IMG/VR virus record: IMGVR_UViG_3300042317_000390
Coordinates: 104,654 to 168,653 of that record
Length of the DNA stretch: 64,000 nt
Source: a virus
Strand: one strand, 5' to 3'
Both the position numbers and the translations under genes were made by a program. This document shows, in pieces, positions 27,146 to 35,966 of this stretch (the stretch's first letter is position 1; each line of letters opens with the position of its first letter). The notes beneath the pieces were generated by a model. That model searched no databases and was not told the DNA's origin. It worked only from the letters and a program-made list of their open reading frames with translations.

Positions 27146-28534
27146 ATGTATCTAGCTGAGGAAATTCAAAACAAGTGGGCACCAGTCCTCGACCACGACG
27201 CTCTTGGTAAGATTAAGGACCAGCATCGTCGTTCAGTCACAGCAGTTATGCTTGAGAACACAGAGAAGGCTCTCCGTGAAGCAGCTGCTCATGGTGACTT
27301 CCAGACACTAACAGAGACATCTTCTCTAGTTCCTGCTAACCTAATGGGTGGTTCTTCATCCACACAGGGTACAGGTGGTATCGATACATTCGATCCAGTT
27401 CTAATTTCTCTAGTTCGTCGCGCAATGCCAAACCTCATTGCTTACGACATCTGCGGCGTTCAGCCAATGACAGGTCCAACAGGACTTATCTTTGCTATGC
27501 GCTCACGTTATACAAATACCTCAACCTACAACTGGTCAAACTCCAGCGGTGGTCCAGAGACATTCTATAACGAAGTCAACACTGCATTCTCAACAGTTCC
27601 AAATGCTGACGCCAACGTTGCATTCGGTGGTTTCAAGGGTACAATCCCAGGTGCCACAAATACAACACCACTAACAGCTACAAATACCTATAACACTGCT
27701 ACAGGTATGTCAACAGCTCAGGCTGAAGCTCTTGGTACAGACTCAAATACTGCATTCCCACAGATGGCTTTCTCAATCGAGAAGGTTACTGTTACTGCAG
27801 TATCACGCGCCCTCAAGGCAGAGTACACCATGGAACTCGCTCAGGATCTCAAGGCTATTCACGGTCTTGACGCTGAGACAGAGCTATCCAACATTCTCTC
27901 CGCTGAGATCCTAGCCGAAATCAACCGTGAAGTTGTACGTACAGTCAACATCACAGCTGAGCCAGGCGCTCAGGAGAATGTCACGACAGCTGGCGTCTTC
28001 GATCTTGACACCGACTCAAACGGTCGTTGGTCAGTTGAGAAGTTCAAGGGACTAATGTTCCAGCTAGAGCGTGAAGCCAACCAGATCGCCAAGCAGACTC
28101 GTAGAGGCAAGGGTAACATCGTTATCTGTTCTTCAGACGTTGCTTCTGCTCTACAGATGGCCGGTGTTCTAGATTACGCTCCAGCCCTTAACTCAAACAA
28201 CCTACAGGTTGACGATACAGGCAACACCTTCGCTGGTGTTCTAAATGGTCGCCTAAAGGTTTATATCGATCCATACGCTCTAGGTGGTAACTATCTAACA
28301 GTAGGTTATAAGGGTTCAAGCGCATTCGATGCTGGCCTCTTCTACTGCCCATACGTTCCACTACAGATGGTTCGCGCAGTCGATCAGTCAAGCTTCCAGC
28401 CAAAGATCGGCTTCAAGACTCGTTATGGCATTGTTGCTAACCCATTCGCTCAGGGTCTAACCCAGGGTCTTGGTGGTCGCACAATCAGCACTAACAAGTA
28501 TTATCGCCGCATCATCGTTAACAACCTTATGTAA
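27146..28534 (+). CDS. 23: Major capsid protein, T4 gp23-like
   Basis: A 462-residue capsid protein. Conserved segments include FDPVLISLVRRAMPNLIAYD, CGVQPMTGPTGLIFAMRSRY, MAFSIEKVTVTAVSRALKAEY and GKGNIVICSSDVASALQMAG. The N-terminus has the protease site LTE at residues 55-57, predicting cleavage just before TSSLVPANL. Codon usage is GC-richer at third positions than in neighbours (many C-ending codons), as expected for a very highly expressed gene. Strong ribosome site AAAGGAAAAA and late promoter upstream. Confidence 0.96.
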   Translation: MYLAEEIQNKWAPVLDHDALGKIKDQHRRSVTAVMLENTEKALREAAAHGDFQTLTETSSLVPANLMGGSSSTQGTGGIDTFDPVLISLVRRAMPNLIAYDICGVQPMTGPTGLIFAMRSRYTNTSTYNWSNSSGGPETFYNEVNTAFSTVPNADANVAFGGFKGTIPGATNTTPLTATNTYNTATGMSTAQAEALGTDSNTAFPQMAFSIEKVTVTAVSRALKAEYTMELAQDLKAIHGLDAETELSNILSAEILAEINREVVRTVNITAEPGAQENVTTAGVFDLDTDSNGRWSVEKFKGLMFQLEREANQIAKQTRRGKGNIVICSSDVASALQMAGVLDYAPALNSNNLQVDDTGNTFAGVLNGRLKVYIDPYALGGNYLTVGYKGSSAFDAGLFYCPYVPLQMVRAVDQSSFQPKIGFKTRYGIVANPFAQGLTQGLGGRTISTNKYYRRIIVNNLM

Positions 28535-28575
28535 GAGTTGCTAAGTAGACCCCGTAAACAAGGGGGCGAGAAACT

Positions 28576-28600
28576 GGGGGGCGTTTGCCCCCCTTTTTTT
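28576..28600 (+). terminator. Strong intrinsic terminator after capsid gene
   Basis: Stem GGGGGGC / GCCCCCC (7 bp) with loop GTTT and a run of seven T. Ends the capsid transcript just short of the opposed HNH gene. Confidence 0.93.
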
Positions 28601-28910
28601 ATCTATGATTCAATGGAACAAAATCTCTTTTTAATCTAGTTTTTAATCTATGGCAATTAGCGCATAGAGTTTTCAAATTTTCTATATTATTATTCTTTTT
28701 ATCACCATCCATATGATCAACGTCTAATTGACATGGGTGTATAGGTACAAATCCACATTCCTCACAAACCATCTTTTTATGAATGGTGTATGGTTTCCTT
28801 TTATTTTTTTCTCTGTAATTTTGTTTGCATCTCCTAGAACAAAATTTCTTATCCAATCGTCCAGATATTTCTACCTGACAATGCAAACATTTTCTGGGAT
28901 AAATACTCAT
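28599..28910 (-). CDS. HNH endonuclease (free-standing, probably homing)
   Basis: A 103-residue protein on the - strand between genes 23 and 3. It has a zinc knuckle (CLHCQVEIS ... CSRRCKQNY) and the HNH core DVDHMDGDKKNNNIENL then CANCHRLKTR. It is oriented against all its neighbours and faces the capsid terminator, which marks it as an inserted mobile element. Its strong ribosome site (AGGAGG, 8 bases before the ATG) can pair within a small hairpin (28915-28930). Confidence 0.88.
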   Translation of the reverse strand: MSIYPRKCLHCQVEISGRLDKKFCSRRCKQNYREKNKRKPYTIHKKMVCEECGFVPIHPCQLDVDHMDGDKKNNNIENLKTLCANCHRLKTRLKRDFVPLNHR

Positions 28911-28914
28911 GCTG

Positions 28915-28930
28915 AACCTCCTAACAGGTT
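28915..28930 (-). promoter_or_regulatory. Hairpin covering HNH ribosome site
   Basis: On the - strand, AACCT pairs with AGGTT around a 6-base loop and includes part of the AGGAGG ribosome site. Weaker (5 bp) than the comparable hairpin at 63438-63468. A further stem ATCCGT / ACGGAT with inner GGAG / CTCC sits at 28935-28964 in the same leader. Confidence 0.5.
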
Positions 28931-28968
28931 TAGAATCCGTGGGAGTTGGCGCTCCGTGACGGATATAT

Positions 28969-28990
28969 TCTAATATTTATAAATATTAGA
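28969..28990. promoter_or_regulatory. Perfect 22-bp palindrome, divergent overlapping late promoters
   Basis: TCTAATATTTATAAATATTAGA reads the same on both strands. It contains TATAAATA on the + strand (28978-28985) and on the - strand (28974-28981). The + copy is 32 bases before the gp3-like gene; the - copy is about 64 bases before the HNH gene. Both facing genes are thus served by overlapping late promoters. Confidence 0.75.
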
Positions 28991-29009
28991 TGTTTAATTA
29001 GGAGTTAAT

Positions 29010-29531
29010 ATGACAGCCATAGATAACACACCATCTAATAAGAACTTTCTTAGTCCACTTAACTTTAAGTTCACGATTAAGAAAGCGCCTCATGTTAATT
29101 TCTTCATCCAAAAAGTTAATATTCCTATGATATCGTTAAGACAAGTGGATATTCCTAGCCCACTAGTCAGAATGCCTATTCCCGGTGATCACATTGATTA
29201 CACTAATCTCAATGTATCCTTTAAGGTAGATGAAGACCTACAGAACTATCTTGAGATTCATAATTGGATTAAGTCTCTTGGTAAACCAGAAGACTCAGAT
29301 CAATACTATCAAATACAACAAAAAGATAGCTGGACTGGTGAAGGTATCTATTCAGATATTTCAGTTATGGTTCTTTCCAGCACTAAGATGGCTAATTATG
29401 AAATAGTATACACAGACGCCCACCCCGTATCATTATCTGGATTAAACTTCACTACAACAGATACTGATGTCAATTACGTAGAAGCTACAGCTACATTTAA
29501 ATATACACTTTACAATATCAATAAAGTATAG
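29010..29531 (+). CDS. 3: Tail completion/sheath stabiliser, probable gp3-like
   Basis: A 173-residue beta-rich protein with SPLNFKFTIKKAPHVNFFIQ, VNIPMISLRQVDIPSPLV and IPGDHIDYTNLNVSFKVDED. This pattern (tube-like fold of the gp19/gp3 group) and position directly after gene 23 and before uvsY match gp3 of T4-like phages, which ends the tail tube. T4 gp3 is 176 residues, so length agrees. I have not aligned it, so the assignment is moderate. Confidence 0.6.
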   Translation: MTAIDNTPSNKNFLSPLNFKFTIKKAPHVNFFIQKVNIPMISLRQVDIPSPLVRMPIPGDHIDYTNLNVSFKVDEDLQNYLEIHNWIKSLGKPEDSDQYYQIQQKDSWTGEGIYSDISVMVLSSTKMANYEIVYTDAHPVSLSGLNFTTTDTDVNYVEATATFKYTLYNINKV

Positions 29532-29565
29532 TATAATACTACATTATTCATTAATGAGGTGACAT

Positions 29566-30003
29566 ATGAAACTAGAAGAAATTCTAGAACTGTGGGAAGC
29601 AGATTCCAAAGTTGATAAAACTGAATTAGGCGATGAAGCTTTAGTAATTCCAAAACTACACCACAAATACTATAGAATATATACACAAGAGCGTCTTCTT
29701 CTCCGTAAACAAGAATCGGAAATGAAGCAGCTTAAGCTTGATAAATATGAGTTCCTAACACAAGGACCAAATGAAGAAACCAAAGATAAGGGTTGGAGAT
29801 TACCACCAAAGGGTATGGTATTAAAGAGTGATATTCCCATGTATCTAGAAGCTGATGTAGATATTGTGAACTTATCTTTAAAGATCGGAATACAGCAAGA
29901 AAAGATCGACTTACTGGACTCAATCATTAAAAGCATCATGAATAGAGGGTATCTAATCAAGTCCGCTATTGATTGGCAGAAGTTTATCATGGGATCTTCT
30001 TAA
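29566..30003 (+). CDS. uvsY: UvsY recombination mediator
   Basis: A 145-residue helical protein. It starts MKLEEILELWEADSKVD and shows the family pattern of KLHHKYYRIYTQERLLLRK and, later, LEADVDIVNLSLKIGIQQEK. UvsY loads the UvsX recombinase on gp32-coated DNA in T4. Position between gp3 and uvsW supports it. Length equals the T4 protein within a few residues. Confidence 0.9.
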   Translation: MKLEEILELWEADSKVDKTELGDEALVIPKLHHKYYRIYTQERLLLRKQESEMKQLKLDKYEFLTQGPNEETKDKGWRLPPKGMVLKSDIPMYLEADVDIVNLSLKIGIQQEKIDLLDSIIKSIMNRGYLIKSAIDWQKFIMGSS

Positions 30004-31454
30004 TGGATCTAGTACAAGTAGAGAAATTCAACGAAGTATATGTAAAGGTTAAGTCTGAACCTGGCATCATGATGGAGCTAAGTGAGCATTTCACTTTTGA
30101 AGTTCCAGATGCTAAATTTATGCCTTCATACCGAAACAAATATTGGGATGGCAAGATCAGACTCCTTAACCCTATGACTGGTCTTATCTACGCTGGACTA
30201 GTAAGATATATTGAAGATTTCTGTAAGTCAAGATCCTACAAACTAGAATATCAATCAGATTTTTCCTGTGAAGAGTTTTCCTTTAAAGAAGCTAAAGAGT
30301 TCATTCTAAATATTAAACCTACAATGCAACCAAGAGATTATCAAATGGATGCATTCGTTCATGCTGTTAGGGAGAGAAGATCACTACTTCTTTCTCCCAC
30401 AGCCTCTGGTAAGTCTTTTATAATTTATTTGCTCGTGAGGTATTATGCTCGTAAAACTCTTATCGTTGTACCAACTACTTCTTTGGTCAGTCAGTTGTCC
30501 TCTGATTTTGCTGACTACGGGTTTAATTCATCTAAGCTCGTTCATTGCATTTCTGGTGGTAAAGATAAACAATCAGACAAACCTATTACAATTTCCACCT
30601 GGCAGTCTATATTCAAACTTCCAAAATCTTATTTCGAACAATTTGAGGTAGTAATTGGCGATGAAGCTCACTTATTTCAAGCAAAATCACTCACTTCTAT
30701 ACTGGACAAGCTTACTGACTGTAAGTATCGGTTTGGTTTCACTGGAACTCTTGATGGTTCAAATACCCATAAACTGGTTCTTGAAGGCTTGTTTGGTCCT
30801 GTCAGGAAAGTAATTACAACATCAGAACTAATTGAAAAGAAGCACCTAGCAGACTTTCAGATTAAAGCTATCGTCTTAACATATCCTGATGAAGTTAGAC
30901 AAATGATAGCCCGTTTAGATTACCAAGCTGAGATGGATTTCCTAGTAAGATTAGAGGCAAGGAATAAATTCATTAAAAATTTGGCTTTATCTTTGGAAGG
31001 TAATACGCTATTATTATTCCAGTTTGTGGATAAACATGGTAAAGTATTACAAGATATGGTTTCTAAAGAAGCAGGAAATAGGAAGGTATTCTTTGTTCAC
31101 GGAAAAGTTGATGGTAATGATAGAGAAGAGATTAGAAGAATTGTTGAGAAGGAAACCAATGCTATCATTGTTGCTAGTTTTGGTACTTTTTCTACCGGTG
31201 TTAATATTAAGAATCTTCATAATGTTATTTTCGCTAGTCCTTCTAAGTCTAGGATTAGAAATCTCCAATCAATAGGTCGTGGATTGCGTAAATCAGATAC
31301 TAAGACTTCTTCAACTCTATATGACATCTCTGATGACATGACATGGAAATCAAAGAAGAACTATACCTTGTTGCACTTTATCGAACGTATCAAGATTTAC
31401 AATGAAGAGAAGTTCAAGTATAAATTGTATAAAGTTCACTTAGACATTAAGTAG
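30003..31454 (+). CDS. uvsW: UvsW DNA/RNA helicase
   Basis: A 483-residue SF2 helicase, start chosen at MDLVQVEKFNEV because its ATG overlaps the uvsY stop (TAATG) and the T4 protein begins similarly; a longer frame is possible. Motifs: LLSPTASGKSFI (Walker A, about residue 135), DEAH box VIGDEAHLFQAK, FGFTGTLDG, and C-terminal SIGRGLRKS. UvsW unwinds R-loops and branched DNA to switch replication from origin-dependent to recombination-dependent mode. Upstream of gene 55. Confidence 0.92.
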   Translation: MDLVQVEKFNEVYVKVKSEPGIMMELSEHFTFEVPDAKFMPSYRNKYWDGKIRLLNPMTGLIYAGLVRYIEDFCKSRSYKLEYQSDFSCEEFSFKEAKEFILNIKPTMQPRDYQMDAFVHAVRERRSLLLSPTASGKSFIIYLLVRYYARKTLIVVPTTSLVSQLSSDFADYGFNSSKLVHCISGGKDKQSDKPITISTWQSIFKLPKSYFEQFEVVIGDEAHLFQAKSLTSILDKLTDCKYRFGFTGTLDGSNTHKLVLEGLFGPVRKVITTSELIEKKHLADFQIKAIVLTYPDEVRQMIARLDYQAEMDFLVRLEARNKFIKNLALSLEGNTLLLFQFVDKHGKVLQDMVSKEAGNRKVFFVHGKVDGNDREEIRRIVEKETNAIIVASFGTFSTGVNIKNLHNVIFASPSKSRIRNLQSIGRGLRKSDTKTSSTLYDISDDMTWKSKKNYTLLHFIERIKIYNEEKFKYKLYKVHLDIK

Positions 31455-31515
31455 TTATTTCATTCACCACATAGTGATTATACCGTAAGTTGAAATTTTA
31501 GTAAAGGAAAATATT

Positions 31516-32082
31516 ATGGATACGGAAGAAAAAAAGAAGCCAAAGAGAAAGACAAATTATATCAATAATAAAACTCTCTATGGAGCTATGATTCATTACA
31601 AGAATGATCTGAAACAGTCTATTGAGCTTGATGCTGACAAGCCTATTGTCCCAAAGTATATTGGTGAGTCTATTCTTTTGATTTGTAATAATCTTGCGAA
31701 GAAACCAAACTTCTCAGGGTATACATATAAGCAAGATATGATTAGTGATGGTATCATGGATTGTATCTCAGCAGTTGATAACTTTGATCCAGACAAGACG
31801 AATAATCCATTCGCATATTTTACTCAGATTGCATGGAACGCTTTTCTCAGAAGAATTCAGAAAGAGAAGAAGCAGACCTATATAAAGCATAAGAACTATG
31901 AGAATAGTTTCTTACTCATGGATGTATTCGATGAGGCTAATAAGTCAGTGCATCTTAAGACTAACGAATATTCCGTTGAAATCGTGAAATCTTTCGAAGA
32001 CAAGTTGACTAAAACCAAAAAAGCAGCTAAGCTAACTGGAATTGAAAAGTTTTCTATTAAGGAAGAAGAAAATGAAGAATGA
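31516..32082 (+). CDS. 55: Late sigma factor, T4 gp55-like
   Basis: A 188-residue protein. It contains NPFAYFTQIAWNAFLRRIQK, the family hallmark (sigma region 2-like, FAYFTQIAWNAFL), after SDGIMDCISAVDNFDPDKTNN. gp55 directs host polymerase to TATAAATA late promoters, many of which are present in this window. Spacing and order (uvsW-55-47) match T4-like cores. Ribosome site AAAGGAAAAT. Confidence 0.92.
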   Translation: MDTEEKKKPKRKTNYINNKTLYGAMIHYKNDLKQSIELDADKPIVPKYIGESILLICNNLAKKPNFSGYTYKQDMISDGIMDCISAVDNFDPDKTNNPFAYFTQIAWNAFLRRIQKEKKQTYIKHKNYENSFLLMDVFDEANKSVHLKTNEYSVEIVKSFEDKLTKTKKAAKLTGIEKFSIKEEENEE

Positions 32083-32260
32083 TCATTTAATCCCTGTTAA
32101 TGTAAAGGATATTATCAGCAGATTGGGCGATAATGGATTAACGCCTAACGAGAGACTGGTTCTTATCCAGAGACTTGAGGCCATTCAGCAGTATTGCTCT
32201 GATGCACTCAAGAAGTATAACTATGTTGATCTTGGACAGGTTTATACGGGTAGAAAATGA
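32072..32260 (+). CDS. Small protein between 55 and 47
   Basis: A 62-residue protein read from ATG at 32072, chosen over an upstream start inside gene 55 because AAGGAAG precedes it at a good distance. Content: an N-terminal helix (VKDIISRLGDNGLTPNERLV), a coil (LEAIQQYCSDALKKYNYV). It overlaps both neighbours. Conserved small protein of this location in T4-like phages (from memory); function unknown. Confidence 0.65.
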   Translation: MKNDHLIPVNVKDIISRLGDNGLTPNERLVLIQRLEAIQQYCSDALKKYNYVDLGQVYTGRK

Positions 32261-33312
32261 AGATAGCTTTAATTACCGATACTCACGCTGGTGTTCGTAA
32301 CGATAGTTTAGCTTTCCATGACTACAGTAAGAAGTTTTATGATAACGTGTTTTTCTCCTATCTGGATAAACACGAAATCAAAACTGTTGTTCACTGTGGT
32401 GATATTGTAGATCGTCGTAAGTATATCAACATTAACTCAGCGTATCGGTTGAGAAAAGACCTCATTGAGCCTATCGTAGATCGGGGTATTGATTACCATC
32501 AGATCATAGGCAACCATGATACTTACCATAAAAATACTAATGAAGTTAGTTCTTTTATTGAACTTTTCAATCGTTATCCTATAAATATATATGATAAGGC
32601 TACTGAAGTAGTTTTTGATGATCTTAAAATATTGTTCCTACCTTGGATTTGCGATGATAATAAGGATCATGCGTATGATCTAATGAGGAATACGGATGCA
32701 CAAATTTGTTTCGGACATCTTGAAATTCAAGGATTCGAAATGTATAAAGGATCTATTATCTCTTATGGTATGGATCCAAAACTTTTTACTAGATTTGATC
32801 TCGTTGCTAGTGGTCATTATCATCATAGGTCAAGCAGCGGCAATATTCATTATCTGGGGAGTCACGCAGAGTTTACTTGGTCTGATTATAATGATCCACG
32901 AGGCTTTCATGTTTTTGACACGGAAACGAGACATCTAGAGTTTATACAGAATCCTTATAGTATGTTTAAGAAGATTACATATAACGATCAATACCACAAG
33001 TTGATCGATCAAATGAACTTAAGCCCATATAAGGAATGCATTGTTAAGGTTATTATTCAGCAGAACAATAACCAGTATTGGTTTGAGAAGTTCATAGAAC
33101 GTCTAGAAAAAGAAAATCCCATAGAGATTCAGATAGTAGAAGATCACCTCAATTTAGGTCTTGAGGACGATCACGATATTATTGATGAAGCGGAATCTAC
33201 TATTGACATCTTTAAAAAATACATTAGGAATTTAGATATAAAAGACGTAGAACGTAATAGACTAGAAGACAAAATAGCAGAACTATATCATGAAGCCTTA
33301 ACTTTGGAGTAA
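32257..33312 (+). CDS. 47: Recombination endonuclease subunit, T4 gp47-like (Mre11)
   Basis: A 351-residue metallophosphoesterase. It has DTHAGVRNDS (first metal site), HCGDIVDRRKY, IGNHDTYH, and SGHYHHRSS, the standard Mre11-type phosphoesterase set. With gp46 it resects double-strand ends for recombination-dependent replication. The ATG overlaps the previous stop (AAAATGA). Confidence 0.95.
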   Translation: MKIALITDTHAGVRNDSLAFHDYSKKFYDNVFFSYLDKHEIKTVVHCGDIVDRRKYININSAYRLRKDLIEPIVDRGIDYHQIIGNHDTYHKNTNEVSSFIELFNRYPINIYDKATEVVFDDLKILFLPWICDDNKDHAYDLMRNTDAQICFGHLEIQGFEMYKGSIISYGMDPKLFTRFDLVASGHYHHRSSSGNIHYLGSHAEFTWSDYNDPRGFHVFDTETRHLEFIQNPYSMFKKITYNDQYHKLIDQMNLSPYKECIVKVIIQQNNNQYWFEKFIERLEKENPIEIQIVEDHLNLGLEDDHDIIDEAESTIDIFKKYIRNLDIKDVERNRLEDKIAELYHEALTLE

Positions 33313-33315
33313 ATT

Positions 33316-33609
33316 ATGAACAGACGTGATTTATTTGGGTTCTTACCATTAGCACCAGTTTTGGTAGCTGCCGCCGTTATTTCCGAATCACAAGCAGAAG
33401 AGAAGCCAGCAGATAACAATGCTAACACATTACGTCTTATGGGTATGAAGAAGAACAAAGAACCTTATTATAATGATAAGGCGATTATGTATCTTGGTAA
33501 TAATTATGTCCCAGATGATACAACTCACGTAACTATGGCAGTTGGTCGTGATGGTAATCTTTGGCTTAAATCTGCTGATGGTGATTGGAAGAGAGTGGTT
33601 ACGGAATAA
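33316..33609 (+). CDS. Small protein with twin-arginine-like signal
   Basis: A 97-residue protein placed inside the recombination block. The N-terminus NRRDLFGFLPLAPVLVAAAV fits a twin-arginine export signal (RR-x-x-F, hydrophobic core) ending near SESQAEE. The remaining ~65 residues contain YNDKAIMYLGNNYVPDD and LWLKSADGDW, likely a small soluble domain. Not recognised. If truly exported it would be unusual among replication genes. Confidence 0.6.
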   Translation: MNRRDLFGFLPLAPVLVAAAVISESQAEEKPADNNANTLRLMGMKKNKEPYYNDKAIMYLGNNYVPDDTTHVTMAVGRDGNLWLKSADGDWKRVVTE

Positions 33610-33842
33610 TGTCTAGAATTAAAATCACATATTTACGCAGTTGGCGTGAATGCGATTGTTGTGGTTCATATGAAGACGTTGATGTTGTGGTCACTAAGGA
33701 TTATAATATAATTTACGAGGGTTGGAAGGGAGGACATTTTGGTGACGGTATTGACGTTGAAGAACCAAAGGTCATTCTCCCAAAAATCCTAGAAGCTCTT
33801 GGTCATGAAGTGATAATGGAAGATTACTATGAAGAACAATAA
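33609..33842 (+). CDS. Small hypothetical protein
   Basis: A 77-residue protein starting MSRIKITYLRSW, where TAATG couples it to the preceding gene (a start inside that gene is also possible). It has a CDCCGSYED cysteine group and a Trp-rich central part, GWKGGHFGDGIDVEEPKV. Possible metal binding by Cys; function unknown. Confidence 0.6.
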   Translation: MSRIKITYLRSWRECDCCGSYEDVDVVVTKDYNIIYEGWKGGHFGDGIDVEEPKVILPKILEALGHEVIMEDYYEEQ

Positions 33843-34260
33843 TATCGTTAACAACGTTGTTGAACGGCTAAAGCAACAACCTATTGGCGACCTAATTACA
33901 GAAGAAGATCTGTATGATATTGTCAATCAGGCTATTCCAAAGGTATTCTTTGAGAAGCGGCAAGAAACAGAAGGCTCTGGTTATCATACCAGAACAGTTG
34001 AGAAAGAGCCTTTGATCTTTGAGATCATGCGTCAGGTTCTTAAATCTCACGTTGAACAATTGGTGAAGGATTGGGCTGTTGAAAATGCAGACAAGATTCT
34101 TGAACACTGGAAAATGGTGACTGACCAAAACATTGTCAATTACGTTGAAAAGATCCAGAATGAAAAGGTCAATAGCCAAGTTAGGGATATGTTATCCAAA
34201 TTCTTGGACCAAATGAATCTGGAACGTGCTAAAATGGGACTACCGCATATATACCTATGA
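33829..34260 (+). CDS. Hypothetical protein between 47 and 46
   Basis: A 143-residue acidic, helical protein with ITEEDLYDIVNQAIPKVFFE and a C-terminal part LDQMNLERAKMGLPHIYL. In T4-like phages, small genes often sit between 47 and 46. It overlaps both neighbours by a few bases, so it is translated with them. Not identified. Confidence 0.65.
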   Translation: MKNNNIVNNVVERLKQQPIGDLITEEDLYDIVNQAIPKVFFEKRQETEGSGYHTRTVEKEPLIFEIMRQVLKSHVEQLVKDWAVENADKILEHWKMVTDQNIVNYVEKIQNEKVNSQVRDMLSKFLDQMNLERAKMGLPHIYL

Positions 34261-35963
34261 TTTACTTTAAAAAACTCCGATGGAAAAACCTCCTATCGAC
34301 CGGCAACGTATTCACAGAGATAGACCTAGCGAACAATCCAACTACGCTTATAGTTGGAATAAATGGGGCTGGGAAATCCACGATTCTGGATGCTCTGAGT
34401 TTTGGTCTTTTTGGAAAACCCTTTCGAAAGATCAACAAGCCACAGCTTCTAAACACAATTACTCAAAAGAACCTAGTAGTAGAGATTGAATTCTCTATTG
34501 GAACTATTGAGTATAAAATCATTAGAGGCATCAAACCTAATGTATTCGAGGTACATCAAAACGGTAAACTATTAAATCAATCTGCTGAGTCTAAGGACTA
34601 TCAAGAGATTCTTGAGAAGCAGATTATTAAGGTTAACCACAAGTCGTTCTCACAAGTGGTCGTTCTTGGATCGGCTACTTTCCAACCTTTTATGCAATTA
34701 TCCGCTCAGCAGAAAAGAGAAATCATAGAGGATCTGCTAGACCTACAGATCTTTACGACTATGAATTCTTTATTAAAAGATAAGAACAGCGAGAACGACT
34801 CAAAGATTACAAAGAACAATACCGAAAGAAAAGTTATTGAGTCTAAGATTGAACTCACCGAACAGCATATGTTTGAGATGCAGAATAACACCGGTGAGAT
34901 CATTGCTGAAAAGAAGAAGCAGATTTCTAAGCTAGAAGATGAAGGTCTTGCTATATATAATGAGTTAAAGGATTATGAGGACAAGATCGCTAAGATGGAA
35001 GGTGATCTTGAAGACATTCAATCTATTAACGAAAGAATAAACAAACTTTCTAAACTCAAGCATAGAATTGAAGCTAGAGTTAATGTTATTAATGAGGAAG
35101 TTAAATTCTTCACAGAGAATACAACTTGCCCTACTTGTAAACAGGATATAGCTGAAGAATTCAGAGATAAGACTGTTAACATTAAGAAGCAGGAAATCTC
35201 TGATAACGAAGCTGGACTAGAGACTCTAGCTGAGCAATATGATAAAGAGAAACAGCAGCTATCTGTTAGCATGAATAAAGCGGCTGATGTTCATTCGTTG
35301 AAGCTAGAACGTATTAGGTGTATGGAGAGCGTTAAGGCTATCAAGAATAATATCATTCAGTTAAATAAAGACGTTGAAAAGCTCAAAGAAGTTAAGTCCA
35401 TAGAAAAGGACGAACGGCTTAATGGGTTTAAACAGGATCTTGAAAAGATCGCAGAGGACTATAATCTTCTAATTGAAGAGAAGAATGTATTAAGTTCTGC
35501 TGCTGTGTTGTTGAAGGATAACGGTATCAAGGCTAAGATTATTAAGCAGTATATTCCAATCATAAATAAACTGATTAATAAATATCTATCAGCTATGGAC
35601 TTCTTTGTATCCTTTGAGTTAGATGAGAATTTTAAAGAGTCAATCAAGTCTAGACACAGAGACGATTTCTCTTATGATTCTTTCTCAGAGGGCGAGAAAC
35701 AAAAGATAGATTTAGCATTATTGTTCACGTGGAGAGCCATCGCAAAGATGCGCAATTCTATTAACACCAATCTACTAATTATGGATGAGGTATTTGACTC
35801 TTCTCTTGATTTAAATTCAACAGAATATCTGATTAATATCATCAGAGATATAGCCAAGGATAATAATATCGTTATCATATCTCACAAAGAACACATGAAT
35901 GAGAAATTCACCAACGTAATTAAATTTGTTAAAATCAAAAACTTTTCACAGATTCAGAGGTAA
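34257..35963 (+). CDS. 46: Recombination endonuclease subunit, T4 gp46-like (Rad50)
   Basis: A 568-residue SMC-like ATPase. It has the Walker A GINGAGKSTILDAL (residues ~34-46), a long coiled coil, a zinc hook CPTCKQ near residue 291, and the C-terminal signature FSEGEKQKIDLALLF with Walker B LLIMDEVFDSSLD. It works with gp47 to process DNA ends. The start overlaps the preceding stop. Confidence 0.95.
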   Translation: MIYFKKLRWKNLLSTGNVFTEIDLANNPTTLIVGINGAGKSTILDALSFGLFGKPFRKINKPQLLNTITQKNLVVEIEFSIGTIEYKIIRGIKPNVFEVHQNGKLLNQSAESKDYQEILEKQIIKVNHKSFSQVVVLGSATFQPFMQLSAQQKREIIEDLLDLQIFTTMNSLLKDKNSENDSKITKNNTERKVIESKIELTEQHMFEMQNNTGEIIAEKKKQISKLEDEGLAIYNELKDYEDKIAKMEGDLEDIQSINERINKLSKLKHRIEARVNVINEEVKFFTENTTCPTCKQDIAEEFRDKTVNIKKQEISDNEAGLETLAEQYDKEKQQLSVSMNKAADVHSLKLERIRCMESVKAIKNNIIQLNKDVEKLKEVKSIEKDERLNGFKQDLEKIAEDYNLLIEEKNVLSSAAVLLKDNGIKAKIIKQYIPIINKLINKYLSAMDFFVSFELDENFKESIKSRHRDDFSYDSFSEGEKQKIDLALLFTWRAIAKMRNSINTNLLIMDEVFDSSLDLNSTEYLINIIRDIAKDNNIVIISHKEHMNEKFTNVIKFVKIKNFSQIQR

Positions 35964-35966
35964 GAT

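Noticed and set aside
32580-32587. TATAAATA inside gene 47
   Set aside because: It lies within the coding sequence, not at the fixed distance before a start codon. AT-rich coding DNA gives such matches by chance.
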